A stretch of DNA of 64,000 nt from positions 124,001 through 188,000 of the forward strand of contig NZ_BDJE01000016.1 in assembly GCF_002117935.1 (NCBI RefSeq), read 5' to 3'. Positions within the stretch are counted from its first letter, which is position 1. The number at the start of each line of letters is the position of its first letter. The notes beneath the pieces are model-generated. The model worked only from the letters and a program-made list of their open reading frames with translations. It was not told where the DNA came from and made no database searches. The position numbers were made by a program, and so were the translations under genes. This document shows, one piece after another, positions 52,052-64,000 of this stretch. The DNA is from Nocardioides sp. PD653-B2 (GTDB lineage Bacteria > Actinomycetota > Actinomycetes > Propionibacteriales > Nocardioidaceae).

Positions 52052-53431
52052 GTGCGCCCATCCGCGGCCGTCGAGGTCCTGCTGGCGGGGTTGCTCACGG
52101 GGGGCTTGATCGCGTCCGGGGCGACCCCTGTCCACGCGCGCCCGCTGCCCGTCGAGAAGGTCGCCACCACGCTCACCGCCCGGCTCGCTCCCCCGGTGGT
52201 CATCGCCGGGGAGCCTGCCTCGCTCGTCGCGCAGCTGACCCCGGCGAGGACGCGGTCGCTCACCGTCGAGACCCTGAGCGACGGCGTCTGGTCGACGCTC
52301 GGCAACGCGACCAGCAACGGCGCCGGGCGCGCCGTCGTCCCCCTCGACACCAGCATGGTCGGCAGCCAGGTCCTCCGCATCGTCGCGCCCGCCCAGGGCA
52401 ACCTGCCCGTCCGGCGCTCCGCCCCGGCGGTCCTCAAGGTGACCGACCCGGCGACCTGCACCCCGAAGCCCGCGCTCGTCGACCCGCTCGCGACCCCCGC
52501 CGCCCGCTGCCTCGCCGCCCGCCTGGACTCGTGGCGGTCGACCGGGCTGATGGGAGTCGGTCAGCAGCTCAACGTGTCCAGCTCTGCCTACGCCGCGCCC
52601 CTGACCGCGCTCGGCAACCGGCGGGTCTCCGTGGTCGGCTTCGACCTCCAGGAGCTGGCGCTGAGCGGCACCTACGAGTTCCCGTTCCAGGACCAGGTGC
52701 TCGCCGACCTGGCGGCGCTCGCCCGGTCCGGTGTCGTGCTGAGCGCCTCGTGGCACGCCACGAACCCGGGCAACGGCAACGGCTTCTCCGACCGCGGGTG
52801 GCACGACCTGGACGCGCTGCTCGACAGCTCGACGCCCGAGTACGCCGAGTTCTGGAGCGACTTCGACGCCAAGATGGCGCTGCTCGGGCAGCTGCAGGAT
52901 GCCGGCGCGGCGGTCGTGTTCCGGCCGTTCCACGAGGCGAACGGCGACTGGTTCTGGTGGGGTCACCCGGACCCCGCGACCTACCGGCACCTGTGGAGGC
53001 TCATGCAGGAGCGCGCCGCCGCGGACGGCGTCCACAACATCGTCTGGGGCTACTCCTTCGCCGCGAAGGTCGGCTCGTGGATCCGGGACCCGGCCAAGCT
53101 GCTGCCCGCGAAGGTCGACCTCGCCGGCATCGACGCCTACGACCCCGAGGCCGGCGCCGGCAACGCCAAGGACCTCCTCCCGACGCAGGGCTACGCCGCG
53201 ATCGCCGCCCGGGTGAAGCGGATGGCGATGACCGAGGTCGGCCCCCACGGCAGCGTCAACGGCACCTGGAACCCCGCGGTGGTCACCCGCACCGCCAAGA
53301 CCCTGACGTCGTCCCCGCTCTGGGCGATGCTGTGGTTCGACGACCGCGACGGCAAGAAGCAGATCTCCAGCCTCGCCGGGGGCCGGTCCTGGCTCGGCTC
53401 CTGCCCGAACGCGTTCTGCTACCTGCGCTGA
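52052..53431 (+). CDS. Secreted GH26-like endo-beta-mannanase
   Basis: The product is 459 residues from GTG 52052. A signal peptide (LLAGLLTGGLIASGATPVHA) and a beta-rich N-terminal domain precede a TIM-barrel. The acid/base Glu is in FRPFHEANGDWFWWG near residue 294 and the likely nucleophile Glu in MTEVGPHGS near 394; both motifs are the hallmarks of family 26 glycoside hydrolases. It likely hydrolyses beta-mannan outside the cell. Confidence 0.88.
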   Translation: MRPSAAVEVLLAGLLTGGLIASGATPVHARPLPVEKVATTLTARLAPPVVIAGEPASLVAQLTPARTRSLTVETLSDGVWSTLGNATSNGAGRAVVPLDTSMVGSQVLRIVAPAQGNLPVRRSAPAVLKVTDPATCTPKPALVDPLATPAARCLAARLDSWRSTGLMGVGQQLNVSSSAYAAPLTALGNRRVSVVGFDLQELALSGTYEFPFQDQVLADLAALARSGVVLSASWHATNPGNGNGFSDRGWHDLDALLDSSTPEYAEFWSDFDAKMALLGQLQDAGAAVVFRPFHEANGDWFWWGHPDPATYRHLWRLMQERAAADGVHNIVWGYSFAAKVGSWIRDPAKLLPAKVDLAGIDAYDPEAGAGNAKDLLPTQGYAAIAARVKRMAMTEVGPHGSVNGTWNPAVVTRTAKTLTSSPLWAMLWFDDRDGKKQISSLAGGRSWLGSCPNAFCYLR

Positions 53432-53433
53432 CG

Positions 53434-53460
53434 CCGGTGGTCGAGGAGGTTGCGCAGGAA
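53434..53460. repeat. Partial dispersed chromosomal repeat
   Basis: CCGGTGGTCGAGGAGGTTGC between the mannanase stop and the helicase stop matches one arm of an inverted repeat that I recall as common between convergent genes in Nocardioides-like genomes. The second arm is missing here. Confidence 0.4.
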
Positions 53461-53462
53461 GG

Positions 53463-56042
53463 TCAGCCGCCGAGGTTCCGCATCGCGACCGCGGCCATCA
53501 CGAGCTCACCGGCCTCGTCCGAGGCGTCCAGGTCGGCGACCGCCTCGATCACCCAGTCGTGGTTGCCGTCGGGGTCGTGGAGCGTCTGCCGGACCCGCCA
53601 CAGGCGGGCGGTGACCCCCTCCTCCACCCCCGCGGGCCCACCGACAGCCGGCTCGACGTGCAGCAGCGCCGGGCCGCGCGCGTCGCCGTCGGTGGCGACG
53701 GAGTCGTGCTCGGCGTAGTACTCCTCGATCGCGGCGTCCCAGAGCGACCGGGTCATCACGACGTCGCGCGGCGGGTCGGTGCGGTCGGCGGCGGCCCGCT
53801 CCAGCGCCATCAACCCGTCCAGGTTGTCGCGGGCGACCATCTCGACCCGACGGAACATGGCGTTGCGGACCATCACCCGGAACGCCCGGTCCTGCTTCGA
53901 GATCGGCCGCGGCGACGGGGGCGGCTCGTGGTGCGCGACGTCCGCGCGCACGTGCTCGGGGTCGTTGAGCGCCTCCCACTCGTCGAGCAGCGACGAGTCG
54001 GTCTGCCGCACGGTCTCCCCCAGCCACTCGATCAGGTCCTCGAGCTCGGGCGTGCGGTGCGCGTCCGGCACGGTCTGGCGCAGCGTGCGGTAGGCGTCCG
54101 TCAGGTAGCGCAGCACCAGCCCCTCCGACCGCGCCAGCTGGTAGCGCCCGACGAAGTCCGTGAAGCTCATGCCCTGCTCGTACATCTCCCGCACGATCGA
54201 CTTCGGCGACAGCGCGTCCTCGCGCAGCCACGGGTGCCGCTCGCGGTAGATCTCGTACGTCGCGCCGAGCAGCTCGGCGAGCGGCTGCGGCCAGGTGACC
54301 TCCTCGAGCAGCGTCATCCGCTCCTCGTACTCGATCCCGTCGGCCTTCATCTCGGCGACCGCCTCACCGCGGGCGACGTGCTGCTGCTGGAAGAGGATCT
54401 GGCGCGGACCTTCGAGCACCGCCTCGATCACCGACACGATGTCGAGGGTGTAGGTCTCGGACTCCGGGTCCAGCACGTCGAGCGCGGCCAGCGCGAAGTG
54501 CGCGAGCGGCTGGTTGAGGGCGAAGTCGACCGGCAGGTCGACGGTCAGGACGTAGCGGCGGCCGAACTCGTCGATCTCGTCGAGCCGGGTCAGCGTCCCG
54601 GAGCGCAGCAGCGACCGGGCCAGGCGGACCGCCCGCCGGGCCAGCCGGAGCTGGGCGCGACGGTCCTCGTGGTTGTCCATCAGGAGCCGTCGCAGGACCG
54701 GGAAGGCGTCCTCCTCGCGAGCCAGGACGTTGATGAGCATCGCGTTGTCGACCTTCATCCGCGACATCAGCGGCTCGGGCTCGCCGGCGACCAGCTTGTC
54801 GTAGGTCTGCTCGGTCCACACGACGGCGCCCTCGGGCGCCTTCTTCAGCTGCGCCTTGCTGCCCCGCTTCGCCTGCTTCTCGGCGCTCATCGCGGCGTTC
54901 TTGGCCGCGGACTTCGCCTTGGCCCGCTCGTTGGCGATGGTGTGCTCGGGCGCCTGGACGACGACGTACCCGGCCGTGTCGTAGCCGGCCCGGCCGGCGC
55001 GGCCCGCGATCTGGAGGAACTCGCGGCTGCGCAGCACCCGCGACCGGTTGCCGTCGTACTTCGCGAGCCCGCTGAAGAGGACCGTCCGGATCGGCACGTT
55101 GATGCCGACGCCGAGCGTGTCCGTCCCGCAGATCACCCGCAGCAGCCCCGCCTGGGCGAGCTGCTCGACGACCCGCCGGTAGCGCGGCAGCATGCCGGCG
55201 TGGTGGACGCCGATCCCCCGGCGCAGCAGCTTCGCGAGCGTCTTGCCGAAGCCGGCACCGAACCGGAAGCCGGCGAGCCGTTCCGCCAGCTCGTCGCGCT
55301 GCTCGCGATCGGCCGCCGCCCAGCCCGCGTTCAGCAGGGACGTCGCCTGCTCCACCGCGTCCTTCTGGGTGAAGTGCACGACGTAGACCGGCGACTGGTT
55401 GGTGGTCACCAGCTCCTCGAGCGTCTCGATCATCGGCGTCATCGCCCAGGTGAAGTTCAGGGGCACGGGGCGTACGGCGTCCGCGACGATCACCGTCTCG
55501 CGACCGTTGCGGCGCGTCAGGTCGGCTGCGAGCTCGGTCATGTCGCCGAGCGTGGCCGACATCAGCAGGAACTGCGCCTGCGGCAGCTCGATCAGCGGCA
55601 CCTGCCACGCCCAGCCACGGTCCGGCTCGGCGTAGAAGTGGAACTCGTCCATGACGACCAGCCCGACGTCGGCCGACGTGCCCTCGCGCAGCGCGATGTT
55701 GGCCAGCACCTCGGCGGTGCAGCAGATGATCGGCGCGTCCGCGTTGACCGAGGCGTCGCCGGTGAGCATGCCGACGTTGTCGGCCCCGAAGACCTCGCAC
55801 AGCGCGAAGAACTTCTCGCTGACGAGCGCCTTGATCGGGGCGGTGTAGAACGAGACCCGGTCCTCGGCGAGCGCGGCGCGGTGGGCCGCCTCGGCGACCA
55901 GCGACTTGCCCGACCCGGTGGGGGTCGCGAGCACGACGTTGTCGCCCGCCAGGATCGAGAGGATCGCCTCCTCCTGGTGCGGGTAGAGCGTCAGCCCGCG
56001 GTCGGCGGCCGCCTGGGTGATCTCGTCCAACAGGTCTGTCAC
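53463..56042 (-). CDS. DEAD/DEAH-box RNA helicase, Mtr4/DUF3516 type
   Basis: The product is 859 residues. Walker A (VVLATPTGSGKSLVAEAAH) near residue 37, DEFH box (VVMDEFHFYAEP) near 132, SATLGDMTEL motif and the C-terminal motif FLQIAGRAGRAGYDT near 343. A linker with Lys/Ala-rich helix (KSAAKNAAMSAEKQAKRGSK) and a large C-terminal DUF3516-like domain follow. This type of helicase is actinobacterial; substrate unknown, RNA processing likely. Confidence 0.9.
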   Translation of the reverse strand: MTDLLDEITQAAADRGLTLYPHQEEAILSILAGDNVVLATPTGSGKSLVAEAAHRAALAEDRVSFYTAPIKALVSEKFFALCEVFGADNVGMLTGDASVNADAPIICCTAEVLANIALREGTSADVGLVVMDEFHFYAEPDRGWAWQVPLIELPQAQFLLMSATLGDMTELAADLTRRNGRETVIVADAVRPVPLNFTWAMTPMIETLEELVTTNQSPVYVVHFTQKDAVEQATSLLNAGWAAADREQRDELAERLAGFRFGAGFGKTLAKLLRRGIGVHHAGMLPRYRRVVEQLAQAGLLRVICGTDTLGVGINVPIRTVLFSGLAKYDGNRSRVLRSREFLQIAGRAGRAGYDTAGYVVVQAPEHTIANERAKAKSAAKNAAMSAEKQAKRGSKAQLKKAPEGAVVWTEQTYDKLVAGEPEPLMSRMKVDNAMLINVLAREEDAFPVLRRLLMDNHEDRRAQLRLARRAVRLARSLLRSGTLTRLDEIDEFGRRYVLTVDLPVDFALNQPLAHFALAALDVLDPESETYTLDIVSVIEAVLEGPRQILFQQQHVARGEAVAEMKADGIEYEERMTLLEEVTWPQPLAELLGATYEIYRERHPWLREDALSPKSIVREMYEQGMSFTDFVGRYQLARSEGLVLRYLTDAYRTLRQTVPDAHRTPELEDLIEWLGETVRQTDSSLLDEWEALNDPEHVRADVAHHEPPPSPRPISKQDRAFRVMVRNAMFRRVEMVARDNLDGLMALERAAADRTDPPRDVVMTRSLWDAAIEEYYAEHDSVATDGDARGPALLHVEPAVGGPAGVEEGVTARLWRVRQTLHDPDGNHDWVIEAVADLDASDEAGELVMAAVAMRNLGG

Positions 56043-56080
56043 GTGGTCAGTCTCCCTGATCGACCGCCGTGGCCCGTCGT

Positions 56081-56140
56081 CGGTCGAGTAGCCCGGTCAC
56101 GACCGAGGAACGAGGTCGCGACCGGGCGTATCGAGACCAC
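56081..56140. repeat. Dispersed inverted repeat of Nocardioides type
   Basis: Between the helicase start and the xerD stop lies GGTCGAGTAGCCCGGTC (56083-56099) with a matching complement GACCGGGCGTATCGAGACC (56119-56137). Palindromic GGTCTCGATACG...CTACTCGACC units are frequent intergenic repeats in Nocardioidaceae, as I recall, and would help confirm the host group. Confidence 0.55.
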
Positions 56141-57087
56141 TAGTCCCGTGCTCGGGGGTGCGCCGTCGCGAAGACCTCGCGCAGGTTGTCGACGGTGACG
56201 AGCGTGTAGACCTGCGTCGTCGTGACCGACGCGTGTCCCAGCAGCTCCTGGACGACACGCACGTCGGCCCCGCCGTCGAGCAGGTGGGTGGCGAACGAGT
56301 GCCGCATCGTGTGCGGCGAGACGTCGCGGGTCACGCCGGCCCGCTCGGCGGCCTTGACCAGCACCGCCCACGCCGACTGCCGGGAGAGCCGTCCGCCGCG
56401 GGCGTTGAGGAACAGCGCTCCCCCGGTGGTCGCCTTGGTCGACGCGGCCACCAGCTCGGGGCGCCCGCGCACCAGGTAGGCGTCGACCGCCTCCCGGGCG
56501 TAGGACCCGACCGGCACCAGTCGCTCCTTGCTGCCCTTGCCGCGCAGCAGCACGGTCCCGTCGACGGGGTCCAGATCGTCGACGTCGAGCCCGACCGCCT
56601 CGGAGATCCGCGCGCCGGTGCCGTAGAGCACCTCCAGCAGCGCCCGGTCGCGCAGCGCCAGCGTCGTGCCGGGCGCGCCGGCGGCCTCGAGGATCGCCTC
56701 GACGTCGGCCAGCGGCAGCGCCTTGGGCAGCCGCTTCGCGGGCGACGGCGGCTTCACGGCGCTCGCCGGGTCGACCGTGGCCAGGCCGTCGGCCACCGCG
56801 AACTTGTGGAAGCCGCGCACCGCGACGACCGTCCGCGCCGCCGACGTCGCGCTCAGCGCCGGGTGGTCGGCGTCGCCCTCGCGCAGCCGCACGAGGAAAC
56901 CCGACACCGTCCCCTCCGTGATCGCCGACAGCTCGTCGATGCCGCACTCGGCGAGGTAGCCGGCGTAGCGCCGGAGGTCGCGCCGGTACGACGTCAGCGT
57001 GTTCGCAGCGAGGCCGCGCTCGACCGACAGGTGGTCGAGGTAGGTGCGCACCGCACGGGTGATGTCAGGCATGGGGGGTCTAGGCAA
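56140..57087 (-). CDS. xerD: Tyrosine recombinase XerD
   Basis: The product is 315 residues (an ATG at 57072 is an alternative start). SAM-like N-terminal domain ([20 protein letters not shown]), catalytic Arg in [41 protein letters not shown] and Tyr in VYTLVT near 297. This is the chromosome dimer resolution recombinase in its conserved position between ald/NUDIX and scp genes. Chromosomal, not part of the element. Confidence 0.94.
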   Translation of the reverse strand: MPRPPMPDITRAVRTYLDHLSVERGLAANTLTSYRRDLRRYAGYLAECGIDELSAITEGTVSGFLVRLREGDADHPALSATSAARTVVAVRGFHKFAVADGLATVDPASAVKPPSPAKRLPKALPLADVEAILEAAGAPGTTLALRDRALLEVLYGTGARISEAVGLDVDDLDPVDGTVLLRGKGSKERLVPVGSYAREAVDAYLVRGRPELVAASTKATTGGALFLNARGGRLSRQSAWAVLVKAAERAGVTRDVSPHTMRHSFATHLLDGGADVRVVQELLGHASVTTTQVYTLVTVDNLREVFATAHPRARD

Positions 57088-58204
57088 GAGCCTCCTCGAG
57101 GGGGACGGCGTCGATGCCGACGGCCTCGCCCACGGGCCGGTTGGTGAGCCGGCCGTCGTGGGTGTTGAGGCCGAGCGCGAGGCTGCGGTCGTCCCGGCAG
57201 GCCTGGGCCCAGCCCTTGTCGGCGAGCGCCACGGCGTACGGCATGGTCGCGTTGGTCAACGCGTACGTCGAGGTGTTCGGCACCGCGCCGGGCATGTTCG
57301 CCACGCAGTAGAACGTCGAGTTGTGCACGGTGTACGTCGGGTCCGCGTGGGTGGTCGCGTGGGTGTCCTCGAAGCAGCCGCCCTGGTCGACGGCGATGTC
57401 GACCAGCACCGAGCCCGGCTTCATCCGCGAGACCAGCTCGTTGGAGACCAGCTTCGGTGCCGCGGCGCCCGGGATCAGCACCGCGCCGATCACCATGTCG
57501 GCCTCCATCACCTGCTGCTCGATCGCGAGCTTCGACGACGCGAGGCCGTGCACCCGGTTGTTGTAGCGCCAGAACGACATCCGCAGTTTGTCCAGGTCGG
57601 TGTCGAGCAGGGTGACGTCGGCGCCCATGCCGAGCGCGATGTTGGCGGCGTTCTGGCCCGAGACGCCGGCCCCGATGATGACGACCTTCGCGTTCGCGAC
57701 ACCGCCCACGCCGCCCATCAGCACGCCGCGGCCGCCCTGGGCCTTGAGCAGCGAGTAGGCGCCGACCTGGGGGGCGAGGCAGCCGGCGACCTCGGACATC
57801 GGGTAGAGGAGCGGCAGCCCGCCCGAGGGCAGCTGCACGGTCTCGTAGGCGATGGCGGTGACCTTGCGCTTCAGCAGCTCCTCGGTCAGCGGCTTGTCGG
57901 CGGCCAGGTGCAGGTAGGTGAAGAGGGTCAGCCCCTCGCGCATCCGGGGGTACTCCTCGGACACCGGCTCCTTGACCTTCAGCACCAGGTCGATGCCGCC
58001 GCTCGTGCCCCACGCCTCCTCGGGCGTCGCCACGATCGTCGCCCCGGCCGCGGCGTACTCCTGGTCGAGGATCTGCGAGCCCACGCCCGCGCCCTGCTCG
58101 ATGAAGACCTCGTGACCGTGAGCCGTCAGCTCGTGCACGCCGATCGGCGTGATGGCCACCCGGTACTCGTGGTTCTTGACTTCCTTCGGGACGCCGATCT
58201 TCAT
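57080..58204 (-). CDS. ald: Alanine dehydrogenase
   Basis: The product is 374 residues. It starts [20 protein letters not shown] and shows the pyruvate/NAD motifs [40 protein letters not shown] and the HAT motif ([16 protein letters not shown]) near residue 290. It interconverts L-alanine and pyruvate plus ammonia. It overlaps xerD by 8 bp. Confidence 0.96.
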   Translation of the reverse strand: MKIGVPKEVKNHEYRVAITPIGVHELTAHGHEVFIEQGAGVGSQILDQEYAAAGATIVATPEEAWGTSGGIDLVLKVKEPVSEEYPRMREGLTLFTYLHLAADKPLTEELLKRKVTAIAYETVQLPSGGLPLLYPMSEVAGCLAPQVGAYSLLKAQGGRGVLMGGVGGVANAKVVIIGAGVSGQNAANIALGMGADVTLLDTDLDKLRMSFWRYNNRVHGLASSKLAIEQQVMEADMVIGAVLIPGAAAPKLVSNELVSRMKPGSVLVDIAVDQGGCFEDTHATTHADPTYTVHNSTFYCVANMPGAVPNTSTYALTNATMPYAVALADKGWAQACRDDRSLALGLNTHDGRLTNRPVGEAVGIDAVPLEEALA

Positions 58205-58331
58205 CTGCGCACTTCCTCCTGGCTCGCACGGACGCCACGCCCTTGTGGCGGCGGTCCGACACTATCGCCCGTCGAGCCGGAGGTGCCCCAGCAGGGGAAT
58301 CGGGCACCGGGAGGCGAGGACGGAGAGGCGG

Positions 58332-58922
58332 TCAGCCCACCAGCCCGCGCGCCTGGGCCGTGAGCAGGGCGATCACGAGGTGCGCGTCCTGCAGCCGTCC
58401 GGCCAGCACCGCGTCGCGCAGCTCGTCGAGCGGCACCCAGCCGGTCTGCATCTCGGCCTCCTCGTGCTCGGGCTCGAAGTCGCCGCGGTCGACCGGGCTG
58501 AGGCCGCGAGCCAGGAAGTAGTGGCCGACCTCCTGGGAGATGCCCGGCGAGGAGTACGTCGAGACGAGGTGCGTCCAGTCGGTCGCCGCCAGCCCGGCCT
58601 CCTCGACCAGCTCGCGGCGCGCCACCTCGAGCGGCTCCTCACCGTCGACGTCGCACAGGCCGGCCGGGAGCTGGACGAGCGTCCGCCCCACCGCGTGCCG
58701 GTACTGCCACAGGCAGAAGGCGCGCTCCCGGTCGTCCACGGCGAGGATCACCGCGGCGCCGGGGTGCTCGAGCACCAGCCGCGAGAACGGCTCCTCCTCG
58801 GGATGCCCCGGCCGACGGATACGGTCGTCACGGAGCTTGACGACCCACCCTCCCTCGTAGGCGTAGCCGCTGTCGGCGACCGGCCACTCCTCGGGGACGT
58901 CGGCGAGCTCAGGGGTCGACAT
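58332..58922 (-). CDS. NUDIX hydrolase (ADP-ribose pyrophosphatase type)
   Basis: The product is 196 residues. The Nudix box is GLCDVDGEEPLEVARRELVE followed by EAGLAATDW, near residues 92-120, preceded by a beta domain and followed by FLARGLSPVDRGDFEPEHEE. Position beside pyrG and xerD is conserved in actinobacteria. The 127-bp gap to ald contains the ald promoter region, and no gene was seen. Confidence 0.92.
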   Translation of the reverse strand: MSTPELADVPEEWPVADSGYAYEGGWVVKLRDDRIRRPGHPEEEPFSRLVLEHPGAAVILAVDDRERAFCLWQYRHAVGRTLVQLPAGLCDVDGEEPLEVARRELVEEAGLAATDWTHLVSTYSSPGISQEVGHYFLARGLSPVDRGDFEPEHEEAEMQTGWVPLDELRDAVLAGRLQDAHLVIALLTAQARGLVG

Positions 58923-58945
58923 GCGCGCGACGGTACCGTGGCCCG

Positions 58946-60001
58946 ATGGCTCTCGGACGCAGGCATCTCGGCATCGCCGTCACGGCACTGGCTCTCGCGG
59001 TCACGACGCTGCTCCCGGTGCCACCCGCCGGCGCCTTGGACCCGCCGCTGAGCGGCCCGTTCCTGATCGCCACCGAGCGTGGCGGGATCTACCGCGTCGA
59101 GATCCGCTACCCGCACCACAGCGAGCGCGTCCTCTCGGCGCGGGCCTTCCTCGAGCCCCACGTCGCCCCGACGGGACGCATCCTCTTCGCGAAGTACCGC
59201 GGCCTGTCCGGCAACCGGGTGAAGGTGCTGGTCGGCGGCGACGGCGACACCCACGTGCTGGCCGACGACATCAGCCACTGCGTCGACGAGCAGGCGATCT
59301 CGTACGACGGGGAGCTCGCGACGTACGCCGACCCCGGCGAAGGGGACTCGGCCTGCGCCGCCGCCGACGTCGTCCACCTGGTCACGATCGACACCGACGC
59401 CCGGCTCGACCTGCCCGCGCCGCCCCGCAGCAACTGGTTCGGCGCCGACCCGCAGTTCTCCCGCGACGGCTCCCACGTCGCGCTCCTCGGCCGCGGCGGG
59501 GGCGCCCAGGTCCTCTGGTTGTACGACACCGCGACCGGCGAGCGGGTGCGCCAGCTCTCCGGCTACCGCCCGACGGACCTGCCCGCCGCCGACGGTGCGA
59601 TCGTGGTCCGCCGGCACCCCGACGGCGAGGAGAGCGGCCGCCGTTGCCAGCTGTTCACCGTGCCCGTGTCGCCCGACGAGCCGCTGTCCTGCTGGGATCC
59701 GGAGCTCAGGCTCACCCTCGAGCAGGCGGACGGCATCACCGCCAGCCCCGACGGGAGCACGCTCGCCTGGATCCGGCGCGACCGGGGCTTCCACATCGTC
59801 CTGGCGCCGGTCGGCGACGTCGCCGACCGGCGCGACCTCGGCACGTCACGCACCGGGCCGGGCATGCCCACGCCCGTGTGGATCTCGGACCGGTTCCTGG
59901 CGACCCACAGCCCGGAGGAGGACGCGCGCGCCGTACGCCGGGTCAGCGACGGCAAGCCGGTCCGCGGCCCGATCCCGGTGTTCGCCGGGTGGACCCGCTG
60001 A
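58946..60001 (+). CDS. Secreted beta-propeller-like protein (PD40/TolB type)
   Basis: The product is 351 residues. Signal peptide (ITALALAVTTLLPVPPAGALD-like stretch at residues 8-30). Repeated blade-like segments follow: HHSERVLSARAFLEPHVAPT, PQFSRDGSHVALLGRGGGAQ and ADGITASPDGSTLAWIRRDR. These match WD40/PD40 beta-propeller repeats. It diverges from the NUDIX gene. Function unknown. Confidence 0.78.
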   Translation: MALGRRHLGIAVTALALAVTTLLPVPPAGALDPPLSGPFLIATERGGIYRVEIRYPHHSERVLSARAFLEPHVAPTGRILFAKYRGLSGNRVKVLVGGDGDTHVLADDISHCVDEQAISYDGELATYADPGEGDSACAAADVVHLVTIDTDARLDLPAPPRSNWFGADPQFSRDGSHVALLGRGGGAQVLWLYDTATGERVRQLSGYRPTDLPAADGAIVVRRHPDGEESGRRCQLFTVPVSPDEPLSCWDPELRLTLEQADGITASPDGSTLAWIRRDRGFHIVLAPVGDVADRRDLGTSRTGPGMPTPVWISDRFLATHSPEEDARAVRRVSDGKPVRGPIPVFAGWTR

Positions 60002-60005
60002 CGGG

Positions 60006-62574
<2,569 letters not shown>

Positions 62575-62578
<4 letters not shown>

Positions 62579-63792
62579 GAGAAGAGTCCTTGGGCGAAGC
62601 CGGTCACGGTGTCGAGGAGGTCGTCGAGCCCGGCGGTGAGCGAGTCGGCCCACTCCTGCCCGACCGGGGTCACGGCGATGGCGGCGGCGAGGGCGACCAG
62701 GCCGGCGAGCATCACCAGCATCAGGTGCCGGGGGCGCACCCGACCGGAGTAGAGGTACGGGACCGCGGCGGCGTCGACCAGCCGCGGCCCGACCTTGAGC
62801 CGGGTCAGGTAGGTGCTGGCCAGGCCCGACCGCTGGCTGTCGAGGAACTCGTCGAGCGTGGCGTGCATCCCCACGCCGACGATCACGGCGGCCTCGGACG
62901 TGTCGGCCAGGATCAGGGCGACGTCCTCAGGGGTGGCCCCGGACTCGAAGCGCAGCGGACGGACCCCCGTCCGTTCGAGCTGGTCGACCGCGGACCGGCC
63001 GGCGCCCCGGTCGAGGCGGACGACGACGTCGCGGGCGGCGCGCAGGGTCTTCGCGTGCGGCATCTCGGACTCGTCGGCGGTCGCGTCGACCACCACGACG
63101 TCGGGCCGCAGGCCGGCCGCGCGGAGGACGTCGGCGCCGCGCCCGACGCCGATCAGGACCGGGTGCTGTTCGCGCACGAACACCTGGATGCGCTCGAGCT
63201 CGGACTCGAACTCGTGGCCGCGCACGACCACCACCACCGGGCGACCGGCCACCCGGGTCGCGAGGCGGGGCACGCCGCGACCGTGCAGCAGCAGGTCCTC
63301 CTCACGACGGAGGAACTCGGTGGTGTTGTGGGTGAAGGTCTCGAGCTGGGTCGCCAGACCGGTCCGCGCGCGGGCCATCTCGGCGCGGACCGTCTCCGGG
63401 TCGACCTCGCGGCCGGTCGCCACGGGCGTGTCGCCGGCATAGACGACGCCGTCGTGGACCCGCACCGTGCCGCCGTCGGCGATGGCCCCGAGGCCGTCGG
63501 GTCCGACCCCGTCGACGACCAGGATCCCGGCGTCGACGAGCACCTCCGGGCCGAGGTTCGGGTAGCGACCGGAGATCATCGCGGACGCGTTCACCACGGC
63601 GGCCACGTCGGCGTCGACGAGGGCCTGGGCGCTCGCGCGGTCCAGGTCCAGGTGGTCGAGCACGGCGATGTCGCCGGGGCGCAGCCGGGGCAGCAGCACC
63701 CGGGTCCGTCGTTCGACGCGTGCGGTCCCGACGATGCCGGGCTGGTCCAGCGCGGGGCGCTGTCGTACGGGCATCCTCATGACCGGTCCCAT
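62575..63792 (-). CDS. steA: SteA-like cytokinetic ring protein
   Basis: The product is 405 residues. A thiamine-pyrophosphokinase-like fold is suggested by VIGVGRGADVLRAAGLRPDV-like segments (LIGVGRGADVLRAAG, DVVVVDATADESEMPHAKTL), ending in a C-terminal membrane helix (LMLVMLAGLVALAAAIAVTP). SteA acts with SteB in septal growth in corynebacteria. Conserved position between recN and mctB supports the call. Confidence 0.87.
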
Positions 63793-63848
63793 GCTTCCAG
63801 CCTGCCTCGGTCGTTTCCGGCAACGACCGGAGCCGGGCGCGTCGGCCG

Positions 63849-64000
63849 TCAGCCGCCCGCGCGGGCCTCCTGCGCGACGTCCAGCAGCTCGCGGGCGTGC
63901 GCCAGCGCGGTGTCGGAGTCGGCCAGTCCGGCCAGCATCCGAGACAGCTCGCGCTCGCGCTGCTCGTCGTCGAGCACGGTCAGCCCGGAGCTGGTCACGG
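63849..64000 (-). CDS. recN: DNA repair protein RecN, C-terminal end (partial)
   Basis: Only the last 49 codons are in the window, reading TSSGLTVLDDEQRERELSRM and ending LDVAQEARAGG. They match the C-terminal helix pair of RecN after the SMC-like ATPase core (ELSRMLAGLADSDTALAHAR). The rest lies beyond the right edge. The recN-steA-mctB-pyrG order agrees with other actinobacteria. Confidence 0.85.
   Translation of the reverse strand, partial: VTSSGLTVLDDEQRERELSRMLAGLADSDTALAHARELLDVAQEARAGG

Noticed and set aside
51241-56198. Very long plus-strand frames in the chromosome (825 and 879 codons)
   Set aside because: High-GC shadows opposite parA, the GNAT gene, the DUF3516 helicase and part of xerD; amino-acid composition is Arg/Ala/Gly-skewed with no motifs.

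Overview
The window looks like a high-GC Gram-positive actinobacterial chromosome, most likely Nocardioidaceae (Nocardioides-like). The right third (about 41.6-64 kb) is an ordinary chromosomal block whose gene order, recN - steA - mctB-like - pyrG - NUDIX - xerD - parA-like - scpA - scpB - rluB - cmk - der, is the one known from Mycobacterium and other actinobacteria. Here ald, a DUF3516-type helicase, a GH26-like mannanase and a few secreted proteins are interspersed.

The left two thirds (1 to about 41.48 kb) read as an integrative and conjugative element ending at the 3' end of a tRNA-Pro(GGG) gene. Its left end lies outside the window. From left to right it carries: the N-terminal 975 codons of a RapA/DpdE-like SNF2 helicase (1-2927, minus); a small membrane protein; a MobF/TraA relaxase-helicase (3493-7047, minus); a divergent intergenic region that is the best oriT candidate (7048-7384); a compact Tad/Flp-type pilus operon (7385-18178) with lipoprotein, secreted PKD-like protein, SAF/CpaB-like protein, CpaE-like ATPase, TadA, TadB, TadC, Flp-like pilin, three TadE/TadG-like pseudopilins and a LysM-BTAD protein; a replication/partition block (primase-polymerase, two unknowns, ParB; 18324-21436); and a type IV secretion operon (21495-33464) with VirB8-like, NlpC/P60 hydrolase, two VirB2-like small membrane proteins, VirB6-like, SCO6880-type, VirB4-like, ArdC-like antirestriction and VirD4-like coupling proteins. 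An SSB and accessory genes follow (33857-36605). Most adjacent genes overlap by ATGA or GTGA, so the Tad and T4SS blocks look translationally coupled.

The right end of the element has two integration modules. IntA/XisA (minus, 36626-38056) sit beside a 34-nt fragment of the 3' end of an initiator tRNA-Met-like gene. That fragment has been split by an IS481-family element (38251-39650) with a 16-bp target duplication. XisB/IntB (plus, 39908-41410) sit beside the tRNA-Pro gene. The current integration is therefore most simply explained by IntB at tRNA-Pro, with the tRNA-Met-specific module disrupted.

The most unusual signal is a 12-bp motif, RCTCGCCCGTGG. I found 13 exact copies of its 11-bp core between 5.49 and 18.29 kb and none elsewhere in the 64 kb. 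It occurs in several reading frames and in an intergenic region, so it is a DNA-level signal. It mostly points away from the putative oriT. A lone reversed cargo gene inside the T4SS operon (23670-24962) and two 5'-UTR hairpins that can hide ribosome binding sites are further points of interest.
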